Source of the DNA: Pyropia yezoensis | Taxonomy: Eukaryota; Rhodophyta; Bangiophyceae; Bangiales; Bangiaceae | NCBI GenBank assembly: GCA_009829735.1 | Contig: CM020619.1 | Span: forward strand, 30,707,430 to 30,771,429 | Length of the DNA: 64,000 bases | Direction of reading: 5' to 3' | Shown: one piece after another, positions 21,406-31,172 of the stretch | Numbering within the stretch: the first letter of the stretch is position 1 | How the letters are laid out: the number at the start of each line of letters is the position of its first letter | The notes under the pieces: model-generated | The model's input: only the letters and a program-made list of their open reading frames with translations | Told to the model about the DNA's origin: nothing | Databases searched by the model: none | Position numbers and translations under genes: made by a program

Positions 21406-23348
21406 TCGTTTCCCGCCGACTTGGCGTCCGAATCTGAGGGCGGGGAGGAAGACGACGAGTCCGAGGACGACGTGTCCGCCTCCTCCGCCGAGGGTGTGGC
21501 GACCGCAACGACCGGTCGAGACCCACCCTCGCGGCGTGAACGTACTTCGTTCGTAGCCGACTTTTTACTCGCATTCCTAACAAGTTGTTGGATGCGTTTA
21601 CTCAACTTGGGGCAATCATATGCCCAGTGACCATCGGAGTTGCAGTTCCAACACCGATGGTCCGGTCCGGGAGGGGTCTTCCCAACTGGGGAAGACGAAG
21701 GGATACCCTGGGAAGTTCCCACGGCAGCTACCACCCTCTCCTTGCGGATTCGGCGTGCCTCTCTCAACTCTCTGGCCTGGCGCGCCTCCTCCCGTTCCTT
21801 GGCCAACTCGGCCTGACGCTCCTGGCGTTGTTCCTCCCGCAACTTGCGGTAGGCCTCGCCTCTGCGATAGGCGAACCTGGCCAACTCGGCCAGGGTCGCC
21901 CGGGTAGTGTTATGCTCCCGGGTCTCCATCCGGACTGACCAATGGAGTCCCTCCACAAACCGACTCTTCACCACAGCTTGTGGATGAAGAAACCCACAAA
22001 GATTGTTGAGCTTACGGACTCGCTCCGCAAAGGACAACTCGTCCTCCGCCTCTTCCTGATGGGCTTGCGTAAACTCCTCGACTTGAGAAGCCAACGCTGC
22101 CTCATCAACCATGGCTCTCAACAACCAGTTGACGAGCTCCAAATAGGACGTCACCTCCCCAGCGCCTCCACTTGAGGAGCTGGGCATGACGGACATAAGT
22201 TCTGTCCGTAGGTCGCCCTTCGTAAACTCCTGTAGCATGTAAAAAGCCATGCCGTCACTTATGGCATTGTCGTCACAGGCTTTTGTGAAACGACGTAGGA
22301 ACTCAAAGACACGGAGGGGGGGAGTTCCGTCCCACTCCGCTTTGTGCCCAAAAGAATAAAGTGCATTCTTCTTGGCACGGCCCATGGCTCGGGCCTGGTC
22401 AGGACCATACGCCACCGACTTGTTGTGGAGGGCGTAGGTCTCACAGTCAAAGATCCGCTGGTAGACCGGGTTGGCTCCCTGAATCTTGGGCGGCACCTCA
22501 CGTTGAGGGAACAGCCGCTGTGGCACTGGGGTAAGTTCACTCTCAGTGCCTGTAGTCCGGCGCGGCGCGCTTGGTGTAGCCGCCGGCGTTTCCGGGGGGA
22601 ACTCCCCCGTGAAGGGCGTACGCCCCACCGCGTATGGTGTGGCTCCCTCGTTGGGAGTCACAGGTGTCGCCCCCAGTTCGGGGCGACCCGAGGTAGGCGT
22701 CAGGAGAGATTCTCCCTGCGCCTGTGGGCTCGAAAGCCCCAATCCGGTCTGGATATTAAGGCCATCTGGCAAACTCGCCACAATCTGATTCAGAATAGTA
22801 TTCGTCATCGTGACCTCCAGGTCCGGCAAAATCTGCCGCAACACATTGGTCGCCTCCCGACGGACAGTTTCCGCGAGGAGTGGATTGACGACTCCAGTTG
22901 AGTCTCGGTCCGCCTCCGGGAGTCCACCTGAGGGGTAACCACGTTTCTCAGGGGTCTCAACCGGGGGCATGGGCGCGAGCCCATCGCCGACCAACGGAGG
23001 TCCACCGTCCTCCGAAAGCCTAGTTGGCGACGACTCCAAGCCAAAGTTGGCTCCAACCCGAGTGGAACTCGCGGGGACAGTCCTCACCCCTTGGGACGTT
23101 CCCGTTGAGTATACCACGCGGTGGACAGACATCGGCCCACCCACATCAGAAGTGTCACCCGAGTGAACTCCCGACTGAGTCGGGGTGGCCTGTTGCCCGC
23201 CCGTACTTCCAGTCCTGCTGGCTTGAGGGACCTCTAGTCCCTCTGCGACCCCAGGTAAACCCACCTGTGTCTCACCAGTATTCAAAGGCACTGAAGTACG
23301 TGCGTCACCCGTGTACTCCCCGGACGACGGGGGGTCCGAGCTAGCCAT
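21402..23348 (-). CDS. E3 Gag, 648 residues, intact
   Basis: I chose the ATG at 23348 (MASSDPPSSGEYTGD). The N-terminal third is low-complexity Ser/Thr/Gly/Pro. The conserved Gypsy capsid region follows (VYQRIFDCETYALHNKSV ... DGTPPLRVFEFLRRFTKACDDN ... GEVTSYLELVNWLLRAM). Next comes a charged Glu/Arg coiled segment (EEQRQERQAELAKEREEARQ), then one CCHC knuckle (CWNCNSDGHWAYDC) about 70 residues before the end and a Ser/Asp-rich tail. The last codons GGA AAC GAA TGA include the slippery heptamer. E0 is a broken relative; E4 and E5 Gags share the capsid and knuckle layout. Confidence 0.93.
   Translation of the reverse strand: MASSDPPSSGEYTGDARTSVPLNTGETQVGLPGVAEGLEVPQASRTGSTGGQQATPTQSGVHSGDTSDVGGPMSVHRVVYSTGTSQGVRTVPASSTRVGANFGLESSPTRLSEDGGPPLVGDGLAPMPPVETPEKRGYPSGGLPEADRDSTGVVNPLLAETVRREATNVLRQILPDLEVTMTNTILNQIVASLPDGLNIQTGLGLSSPQAQGESLLTPTSGRPELGATPVTPNEGATPYAVGRTPFTGEFPPETPAATPSAPRRTTGTESELTPVPQRLFPQREVPPKIQGANPVYQRIFDCETYALHNKSVAYGPDQARAMGRAKKNALYSFGHKAEWDGTPPLRVFEFLRRFTKACDDNAISDGMAFYMLQEFTKGDLRTELMSVMPSSSSGGAGEVTSYLELVNWLLRAMVDEAALASQVEEFTQAHQEEAEDELSFAERVRKLNNLCGFLHPQAVVKSRFVEGLHWSVRMETREHNTTRATLAELARFAYRRGEAYRKLREEQRQERQAELAKEREEARQARELREARRIRKERVVAAVGTSQGIPSSSPVGKTPPGPDHRCWNCNSDGHWAYDCPKLSKRIQQLVRNASKKSATNEVRSRREGGSRPVVAVATPSAEEADTSSSDSSSSSPPSDSDAKSAGNE
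21408..21414 (-). promoter_or_regulatory. E3 candidate -1 ribosomal frameshift site
   Basis: G GGA AAC in the gag frame, followed by GAA TGA. A -1 slip leads through CGA into the pol ATG at 21405. GGGAAAC fits the X XXY YYZ rule for retroviral -1 frameshift signals. Confidence 0.7.
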
Positions 23349-23451
23349 GTTGGCTGACGATCCGTATGACACGGTCCAAGACCACCGTTTCTCTGAGACA
23401 GAGGGCCCCCTACACCCGGGTGCACCCGGAGGTAAAGTTTACCTCTGTCCC

Positions 23452-23465
23452 CTGCTGCTCCACCA
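23452..23465 (-). other. E3 primer-binding site
   Basis: TGGTGGAGCAGCAG on the minus strand, two bases inside the 5' LTR, identical to the sites of E0, E4 and E5. Confidence 0.8.
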
Positions 23466-23467
23466 AA

Positions 23468-23936
23468 TGTGGCAAAAACCACAAGCACACACGACACCCA
23501 AGTCGGGGCGGTGTGCTAGGGCTGCCTCCCGTGTCGGGGGAACCGGAAGAAGTGCAAGTCGCACACACTCTGTCCCTGTTGTGGGGCAAACCCCCCACGG
23601 ACAAACAAGAAGATGGTGTGTGGTCCAACAGTTTCTTCGTCGGGACGGGGACGCAGGGCCAAGCCCCGCTGTCCCTCCCCTTATCCCCCCAGGGTCCACT
23701 CAGAAACTCGCCACTCAGAATCTCCCACCCCAGCACCTGCCCACCGGGCCACACGAAAATTCAAGACGATAAATGCAGAAAACCCTCAAATCCAAGGTGG
23801 ATTCACTACTAAGCTAACTATCCCAAACTTAGGGAATATGGACCCAAATGCAGGGGGAGGAACGGATCAGTCTAGTGGCCTGCCGCCCCTTGCATGGCAC
23901 GTGTTGCCCCCCTACCTGGGGGTCAATACTGCCACA
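23468..23936 (-). repeat. E3 5' LTR (469 bp)
   Basis: TGTGGCA...TGCCACA. It is followed by cccac, the TSD copy matching 14555..14559. Confidence 0.95.
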
Positions 23937-23941
23937 CCCAC

Positions 23942-24522
23942 CTGGGCGTACCGCTCGTCCCTATGGACGAGGATCGGCACGACTACACCAAGGGCAAGGG
24001 CGAGCGGTCGTTGTTGCCACCGCCAAGGGTGGCAACTGTGAGAGGGTCTTATGACCCTCTCCCGTCACTCTGCTTGCACGCCCTTTGCCTGTGCACCCCC
24101 ATGGGGGTGACGACGGCCACGTGCCAAGCCACGCACACGTGCAAACGTACGCGTCCACCACCCCTTTCTGGCAGGTGAGTTGGCCAAGTGGTACCACGGT
24201 ACCAGTGTAAACGGCCGTCGGGGCGTACGCCATCGACGCCGTTAGCAAGGCGACCCCATATGGGGTCGACGCAAAAGGTTTTGGCGACGACGACGGTGTC
24301 CGCCATCGTCGTCAGCCTTGCGCTTCTTCACGAAGGTGATAGCCTCGCGGGGGAGGTTGACGACCGACGCCATCAACCTGAACCCACGACCTGACGGTTG
24401 AAGCAAACATTTTCCCACAATGCTAGCGCAGAGTGATCATGCGCGGTGGAGTGCTCCTTGTCTTATTGATGGCAAGCGTACTTGTCATAGTCGGCGGGAG
24501 AGATTAGAGAGGGCGACTTCCA
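23942..24522. other. E4 3' untranslated region, proximal part
   Basis: About 580 bp between the E3 insertion and the E4 pol stop. It contains short hairpin-like arms (gagagggtcttatgaccctctc near 24040) and no supported frame. It is contiguous with 13445..14554 once E3 is left out. Confidence 0.55.
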
Positions 24523-27500
24523 TTAAAGTCCAAGCTTCCGCCCCTTACCTCTTAGTGCCGTTGCATAAAAGAAGATGCCACTCGAGGTAACCCGAATTTT
24601 AAGCTTTCTTCTTTTGCAATATTTTCGCACGGCTTTAGCCGGCAAACCCGTTGCTAGCCGCCAGGTATCGTCCTGGGGGCCATAGCCGAACCAGCGTATG
24701 CGCAATTCAAGCGCGCCCTCCGCATTAAAGCGGTGGTCCACAAACTTCTCGAACACGTACTCTTTGCCATCCCCTGTACTCGGGGTGGGCTGAGCCACTT
24801 TAAAGTTGGCTCGTGCTGTCTCGGCACGTGCCCAGGCAGGATGGCCTGCTTGGGGTGCCGGGGCACGAGTGGCATGGTCACTCGTAACCGTTCGGATCCC
24901 TGAAGGGGTCTCCACAGTGAAACGTCGCCCATCGGTCCTCAAGACCATGTAGGGGCCCACGCTCTTATGAGCGAGCTTAGACCGCTTACGGGTATGGGAG
25001 GCCAAGAAAACCCAGTCCCCCTCCCGTAGGTCGTTATTCTTCTCCGCGACAGTGGCGTCAAAGGTTTTCTTATACGCCTCCTGCGCCTTGGCCAGGTGCT
25101 TACGCACCTGGGGGATAATGCTCCTCAGGTCTTCCACAAACGGTAAGGCTACGGTCTGGGAGTCCTCGTCCTCGCCTTCCCCGAAGTCCTTCTTCTCCTT
25201 AAGGGGACGGAGCTTAGGGAGGCGCTCGACCCCCATTGTTTGAAGCCGCCTTGGGCTCGCAAACATGAGGGGGGCCTGCCCAGTGCTAGAATGCACTTGG
25301 GTGTTATAGGCCGTTGTGAGGAGTGAAACATAACGGTCCCACTCCTTTGGGTGCTCCGCGGTGTAAACCCGGAGCTGCCTCATAATAGTGCGATTATATC
25401 GCTCCACCTGCCAATTTTTTTGGGGGTGGTAAGGCGTCGTATACTTCGCCTCAATCCCTAGGAGTCCTAAGACCCCCTGGAAAAAGACGGAAGCAAACTG
25501 CGGACCGTTATCGGTCAGCGTTGAGTCGGGTATGCCATAAGACGCTACCCAGACGTCAATAGAGGCCGAAGCCACTGCCACCGCGGTAATCTCCTTCATG
25601 GGGACCGCCCGGGTGAGCTTACTAAAACGGTCCACCATAACAAGTATAAACCTGTTACCGTTTTCAGAAGCGGGTAAGGGCCCGAGAATATCCATCGCCA
25701 GGCTGGCGAAGGGCTCGTTGGCTGGGAATAGCTTGAGCGTAGACGTATGCCTACGCTCATCCAGCCTATTCCGAGCACACCCCGTGCACTGGGAGACGTG
25801 TTTGTACACGACTACAATCATGGTGGGCCAGTAGACCCCACGCCTCAGCGTGGCGTACATCCGGCGAGCCCCAGGATGGGCCGCCAAAGGTAATTCATGG
25901 TGGTACGTCATAAGACGCTCCCGTAGAGATGAGGGGATCACCATCTGAGTGGTGTCCAGGAAGAAGGACCTCCGGCATAGTATTCCTTCTTCGTTCTCAA
26001 AGAAGAAAGCCTTCCTGGCCCATTTTGGGTCAGGGGGAGGTACCGACTCCCATTCTTTCCGCCGTTCCAGGCAGAAGGTGTCCTCAGCCTGAGCTTTTAT
26101 AAGCTCCTCTACCGTAATAGGCCCCAAAGGGCGATGCTTCTCGCTCCGCCCGGTCAAAGCCTGAGCAGACCTGGTCACCGTGGCGAGGACCGGAAGGTCC
26201 TCATGTATAGGAGCCTTGTCAGGCTCGTCCGTGGGCAAGCGTGACAAAGCGTCGGCCACCTTATGGTCGGCCCCCGGTTTATACCGGAGTTTGTAGGTAA
26301 ACTCAGACAGCCGAAGCCGCCAACGGTTAATCCGTATGTTTGGGCTATTTGTAGCCAGCACGGACAAAAGGGCACGGTGATCACACCTTATTACAAATTC
26401 CTCCCCTTCAAGGTAGGATCGTAGGTGTGTCACGGCCCATACGACACCGAGCGCTTCAATCTCGGTGACGTGATAATTTCTCTCGGCCGGGTTCAACGGC
26501 CGGGAATAATACCCTACAGGGAGGTATTCCCCGTCGGTTTGCTGTTGTAATAAGCATCAGCCGAGCTGCTCGTAGCTCGCGTCCACGTCCACTATATAGT
26601 GGCCGCCCATCCGAGGTATCGCTAACACGGGGGATGATAGAAGCAGCCCCCGTAGCGTCTCGAAAGCGTCCCTCTCCACCTCTGTGGGGGGAGATAGCTT
26701 CGTAGGAAGCTTGGTACTCGTCAGCGCGGTTAGGGGCTTCGCTACTTTGGCGAAGTCCAGTACGAAGCGCCGATAGACGCCGCACATCCCCAGAAAACTT
26801 TTCATCTGGGTTTGTGTACAAGGGTATTGCACCCCTCGTAGCGCTCTCGTATTTTTCTCGTTAACGAGAACGCGGCCAGGTCTTATGACGTGGCCGGGGT
26901 AGTCGACCTCCTCTTGAAAGAGGTGGCACTTTTTGGCCTTGAGGGAAACCCCATGAGCCTTGAGGAGGGAGAGCACCGTCTCAAGGTGCTCTAAATGATC
27001 CTCCGCCGACTTGGAAAAGACAATAACGTCATCCAAGTAGACGAGGCAGATCTGCCACTTCACGCCTGCCAGGATCATGTCCATGGCACGCTGAAAGGAG
27101 GCTGGCGCGTTGCACAACCCAAAAGGGAGGCGCTTGCACTGCCAAGTGCCAGAGTGGCACGTAAAGGCCGTTAACGGCCGGTCCTCTTTGGCTGCCGGTA
27201 TTTGCCAGTAGCCAGCATTACAATCCAACGTCGAAAAAACGTTGGCGTTCCCGAGTGAATCTAAGCACTCGTCCATACGCGGGATAGGATATGCATCCTT
27301 CACCGTCATCTCATTAAGACGACGGTAGTCGATGCAAAATCGTTTACCGCCCCCAGGCTTAGGGACGATTACCACGGGGCTAGCTCATTCCCCGTGGGAG
27401 GGTTCTATGACCGCGAGCGAGTCCATTAACCGGACTTGCTCCTCTTCCACTAGACGGGTCCTAGGACCAGACTTATAGGGATGTTGTCGGACGGGGACCG

Positions 27501-28574
27501 CTCCTGGCTTAAGTCGGATACGGTGTACCGTCTCTTTGATAGTCCCGAGGGTGCCATCCCAGAGAGAATTGTATCTCTCTAAAAGCGCCGTGAGCTTCGC
27601 TCGCAGGCCTTCAGGCACCCTCCCCAGGTCTATACCTGGGGCGAGGGAGGATTCCTTTGGAGCCGGTTTCGGTTCCGGATCCTTTAACTCCTCGGTGGAA
27701 GCCTCTTGGCTGACGCCATCAAACACAGTAATGTGTCCTATGGCCATGCCGGCACGTAAACGTACCGGCCGCTTAGTCGGATTCATAACCTGTACCGTAG
27801 TAGGCTGGCCAGGCTTAAGCGTGGCGGGCCCCTCGGCCAGTTGCGCTCCATGAATGGAGTGTAATGTACTCTTGCCACGGATGTATCCGTGGCCTTGAAA
27901 TTTGCCACGCACTTGAACGTGCGCAATCGTACCCGGACGCATAAGCGTCTTGTGGGTAAGGACCAGGCGGGCGTTCCCCCCCCGGGGACACGCACACACC
28001 GCCTTCCTGTTCGGCTTGCGGCGGGGGTTCTTCCGAACCCCCCGCAGGATGGGGACGGTAAGAGGGTGACCGTCTGGTCCTCCGAGTTAATACTCTTAGT
28101 TTCGTGGTCCACGAATGTGTTCCCCAGGATAACAGGGACGCACATATTCGGAACCACGCCAAAGGATATGTATGAGACTTGTTTTCCCACACAGACCCCC
28201 AGGGTGACGCTTCCCACTATGGGGAGCCATCCCCCGTTCACATCATAAAACCTTAAGGTTTCCAGGTCTCCCAGGGGTTCCATAGGGAACCCCCGAGGTA
28301 ATGCCTGCTTCCGGACGAGCGCGGGGAAGGGCCACTCCCGGTATCGAGGATGGCCCTCGTCGCCCATTCATATCCCTTAGTAATAAAAAGACGTACTGCT
28401 AATTGATACGCCGTGGGTGGTGACACTAATGCCACCATCCGAGCTGCTTGTTTAGCTTCGTCCCTCCCTTTAGGGCGGACCATCTTACGCTTCACCCCAC
28501 GAGGTCGGGGTAAGATGCGTTTCAACACGACATCCTCTTCCCCGGGGGAGGAATCATCCTCATCAGGCCTCCCC
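24523..28574 (-). pseudogene. E4 pol, broken by at least four lesions
   Basis: The pieces are collinear with E3 Pol. The protease (AILDTGSGPS, near 28300) is followed by a frame change. The region 28367..27783 changes frame again near 28000. A TGA at 27385..27387 replaces the expected Trp (EPSHGE-stop, E3 EASNAEW). The reverse transcriptase follows (FCIDYRRLNEMTVKD; YLDDVIVFS near 27030). A second TGA at 26557..26559 replaces the expected Cys after SYEQLG. RNase H, integrase (MDILGPLP; TDNGPQF; WQVERYNR, usually GQVERYNR) and chromodomain (YVFEKFVDHRFN...RIRWFGYGPQDDTW) then run in one open frame to 24523. The lesions make it non-functional, although the 3' two thirds are well preserved. Confidence 0.9.
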
Positions 28575-28575
28575 C

Positions 28576-30378
28576 TTAATCGTTTTTTGAGGAGGGGGTA
28601 TCCTCAGATGAAGAGTCCTCTGACTCTTCAATATTCCCCTGTGGGCCAGGCCCCCCTTTAGGGGCGCCAGAAGGCCCCCCCCCAGTGACAACCGCTACGG
28701 GCTGCGCCGGCCCCGCCGTACCCCGCGGGGTACAGCACTCAACCCGAGCACGCTCCTGACGGGCTTTCTCAAACTTGGCCCGCGTCTCGACACTAAGGTC
28801 GGGACAGTGGCGCGTAAAATGCTCATGGCTATTACAAGCCAAGCAGGGGTAGCGATTTGAACGCTCCCTCCCCGCATCAGTGCCAACTTTGGCCTTCCCC
28901 CCGTACAACGAAGGTACGGAGGATCCGCTTGGGGTAGTAGCCACCCCCGCTGCAATGCCTTTAGAGGCATTGCGCCGAGCCCGACGCTCCGCAGCGTCTG
29001 CGGACCGTTGGGCCTGCAGCTCCTCATTGCACCGGCGACATATGTCGCCTTTGCGTTGAGCATATCGTACCAACGCCTCTATGGGCGTGTCTGGTGTATT
29101 AAATTCACGGACATCAGTCCGTACCTCCCACCAGACCCCTTGCATAAAGCGGCCCTTTAGTTGGCTCGCAGTATGAATATACCCGCAGAGCGCATTTGCG
29201 TCGCGGACGCGCCGGTAAAAGGCGGTCTCGGTTTCATCCTTCTCTTGGGTAACGTTATTAAACGCTGCCACTTGGGATGATATAATTTCCTCGTCCGCAT
29301 AACTGCGGAGGAGCCAGTTAACCAGCTCCAGATACGAAGTGACCTCTCCCGCTCGTCCCCCCGCCTTAGAGGGGATAAGGGAGAGGAGCTCTTTCTTGAG
29401 TTCCCCTTTGGTAAACTCCGGAAGGAGGTACATAGCCCGACCTTCTGAGAGGTCGTTGTCATCGCTAGCCTTACGGAAGCGATTTAGGAATTCGAACACC
29501 CCTAGAGGGGGGGTCCCGTCCCAGAGGGCGTCACGCCCAAACGTGAGGGATGTCTCTTTGCGCTTCCGGCCTAAGCCGTGAGCCATCTCTTCATCATAGC
29601 GTACGCTCTTATTGGCGAGTGCATAAGACTCGCAATCCAGGATACCTTTAAAGGTATCATCATCGGGTATTATCTTGAGCGGGATAACCCGCTCCGGTTC
29701 CCCGTTACGTCCGGGGGATAGCACACGGGCCACCCGGCGGTGGGTCGAAGCGCTTAAGCGCCTCGCCCCACGCCTCTCAGGATCAACATCACTTGCCTCC
29801 GAAGAGGAAGATGTCTGCGAATAACCATGGGGTCGGCGGCGAGTCCGCCGACCAGATCGAGAGATTGAACCCTCGACCTTTTCGAGTCGAGCCGAAATTG
29901 GTGAGACCACCTCCGTCAACATCTGGCGGAAAGCCGCCAGAGGAACAGTTCCCATAGCCGTGGAGGACGACCCCCCCACAGCGGGTACGCCCCCCAAAGG
30001 GGCGCCTCTAAGATTATCCGTATCCATACGGTCCTGGGTGGGCGATGCAGACGTACCCCCCCCCGCGGGTGAGGCCCAGGCCCCCCACTCACGGGAGGTA
30101 AAGGTAGAGCGGTCGCCGAAGCCGTGGGCTGCCTCCCCATCAGGGGTCGCGCCTGGAGTGGCTTGTGCCAGGCCGGGAGCCTCTCCGGCCCCTGGCACTC
30201 CACCCGGAGGCAGGTCCAAACGGGACAAACTCGTGCGTTCCCGCTGAGCGGCCGACTCAACACCAGGGTTGGTCCGTGAGGCGCCACCGGGAGCTTCGCC
30301 GGTGCCTGCTGTCACGTTTAACGTTTCCACAGGTGTAGGACCTCCTCCTTGAGGAGGAGCAGAAGTATCAGACTGCAT
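28576..30378 (-). CDS. E4 Gag, 600 residues, open
   Basis: I chose the ATG at 30378 (MQSDTSAPPQGGG), 147 bp inside the 5' LTR. The N-terminal third is low-complexity, then an Arg-rich stretch (GRRTRRRPHG), a capsid region (FKGILDCESYALANKSVRY ... GTPPLGVFEFLNRFRKASDDN ... EVTSYLELVNWLLRSY) and a CCHC knuckle (CLACNSHEHFTRHC), ending in an acidic Ser/Glu tail. The end AAA AAC GAT TAA carries the slippery heptamer AAAAAAC. The Gag is open although pol is broken. Confidence 0.9.
   Translation of the reverse strand: MQSDTSAPPQGGGPTPVETLNVTAGTGEAPGGASRTNPGVESAAQRERTSLSRLDLPPGGVPGAGEAPGLAQATPGATPDGEAAHGFGDRSTFTSREWGAWASPAGGGTSASPTQDRMDTDNLRGAPLGGVPAVGGSSSTAMGTVPLAAFRQMLTEVVSPISARLEKVEGSISRSGRRTRRRPHGYSQTSSSSEASDVDPERRGARRLSASTHRRVARVLSPGRNGEPERVIPLKIIPDDDTFKGILDCESYALANKSVRYDEEMAHGLGRKRKETSLTFGRDALWDGTPPLGVFEFLNRFRKASDDNDLSEGRAMYLLPEFTKGELKKELLSLIPSKAGGRAGEVTSYLELVNWLLRSYADEEIISSQVAAFNNVTQEKDETETAFYRRVRDANALCGYIHTASQLKGRFMQGVWWEVRTDVREFNTPDTPIEALVRYAQRKGDICRRCNEELQAQRSADAAERRARRNASKGIAAGVATTPSGSSVPSLYGGKAKVGTDAGRERSNRYPCLACNSHEHFTRHCPDLSVETRAKFEKARQERARVECCTPRGTAGPAQPVAVVTGGGPSGAPKGGPGPQGNIEESEDSSSEDTPSSKND
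28582..28588 (-). promoter_or_regulatory. E4 candidate -1 ribosomal frameshift site
   Basis: A AAA AAC in the gag frame, followed by GAT TAA. AAAAAAC is a classical retroviral -1 heptamer. The -1 frame continues open (CGA TTA AGG GGG ...) into the protease region. Confidence 0.75.
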
Positions 30379-30508
30379 CTTGACCCACCTGTAAAGGCTA
30401 GAAAGAAAAGGTACCAAGGGTCACAACCCAACCACAGAGCACACGACCAAGAAACCACACAACAAAAGGAGAGGAGACTCCACCAGAAGGCGGAGCGAAT
30501 CCCCTCCT

Positions 30509-30522
30509 CTGCTGCTCCACCA
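30509..30522 (-). other. E4 primer-binding site
   Basis: TGGTGGAGCAGCAG on the minus strand, three bases inside the 5' LTR. Confidence 0.8.
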
Positions 30523-30525
30523 AAA

Positions 30526-31167
30526 TGTGGTGGATATCTGGGCGTAAGCCCACACCAACGGGGTACCTTATCCTCCTGAAGGAGATGGTGGGGAACCCGG
30601 GGTATAAACCCTGGAGTCAGAACCGCCGGAACGTAAAGCTCCACGCAAAGGTGGAAGCGTCCGGGACGGGGAACACGAGGGTAACGCAAGGTTGATTTTT
30701 TGTGAGGGGGAAGCAAGGGGCACAGCTCCACGCGCAGATATCCCTCTTTGGCCCGCCGGTCCAGGGCCCCCTGTGGGACCCCGGAGTGCGGGCCAACACT
30801 CCCTACACTAAACACCCAATCAAAACACTCAGAGCCCTCCAACACATCTCTCCACGCAAAACACGCTCAGTGGAGGGATCTCACTAAATCTCAGCCAGAT
30901 TGGGGCGGAAGTAGCCCGCCCTAGGTAACTTCCCTTCACTGGCCAGAAGGCTAATTCCAATCGGGCGGGCGTAATCGCTCTACCCGATATTATCTTATCT
31001 TCCCCCCCCCATTCATGGGGGGATCCAGCGAGGATGACGTGGCGTGCCCCTCCCGAGGGAGGAGCGACCCCCTCCTGCCCCCGATTGGTCAGGGGCAGAG
31101 GTCGCCACGATCCGCCTCCCCCTGAAGGGGGATGCCCCTACTCCGAGGGGTGCGGTAAGCCCCCACA
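30526..31167 (-). repeat. E4 5' LTR (642 bp)
   Basis: TGTGGTGG...CCCCCACA, followed by agctg, the TSD copy matching 12798..12802. Confidence 0.93.
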
Positions 31168-31172
31168 AGCTG

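Larger units (their letters stand above)
14560..23936 (-). mobile_element. E3: complete, apparently intact Ty3/Gypsy chromovirus (9377 bp); TSD cccac
   Basis: Two 469-bp LTRs (14560..15028 and 23468..23936) with TGTGGCA/TGCCACA ends are flanked by cccac at 14555..14559 and 23937..23941. They differ at only three positions. Internal order on the minus strand: primer-binding site, gag, slippery heptamer, pol, antisense gene, polypurine tract, 3' LTR. All three long frames are open. It is the innermost and youngest insertion, placed in the non-coding 3' region of E4. Confidence 0.95.
12803..31167 (-). mobile_element. E4: Ty3/Gypsy chromovirus, split by E3; TSD agctg
   Basis: The LTRs at 12803..13444 and 30526..31167 (both 642 bp) begin TGTGGTGG and end CCCCCACA. 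The flanks agctg at 12798..12802 and 31168..31172 are a perfect 5-bp TSD inside the E5 RNase H/integrase linker. Minus-strand order: 5' LTR, primer-binding site, gag, slippery heptamer, broken pol, 3' region with a minisatellite, 3' LTR. Without E3 it is about 9.0 kb. Ten differences separate the two LTRs. Confidence 0.93.
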
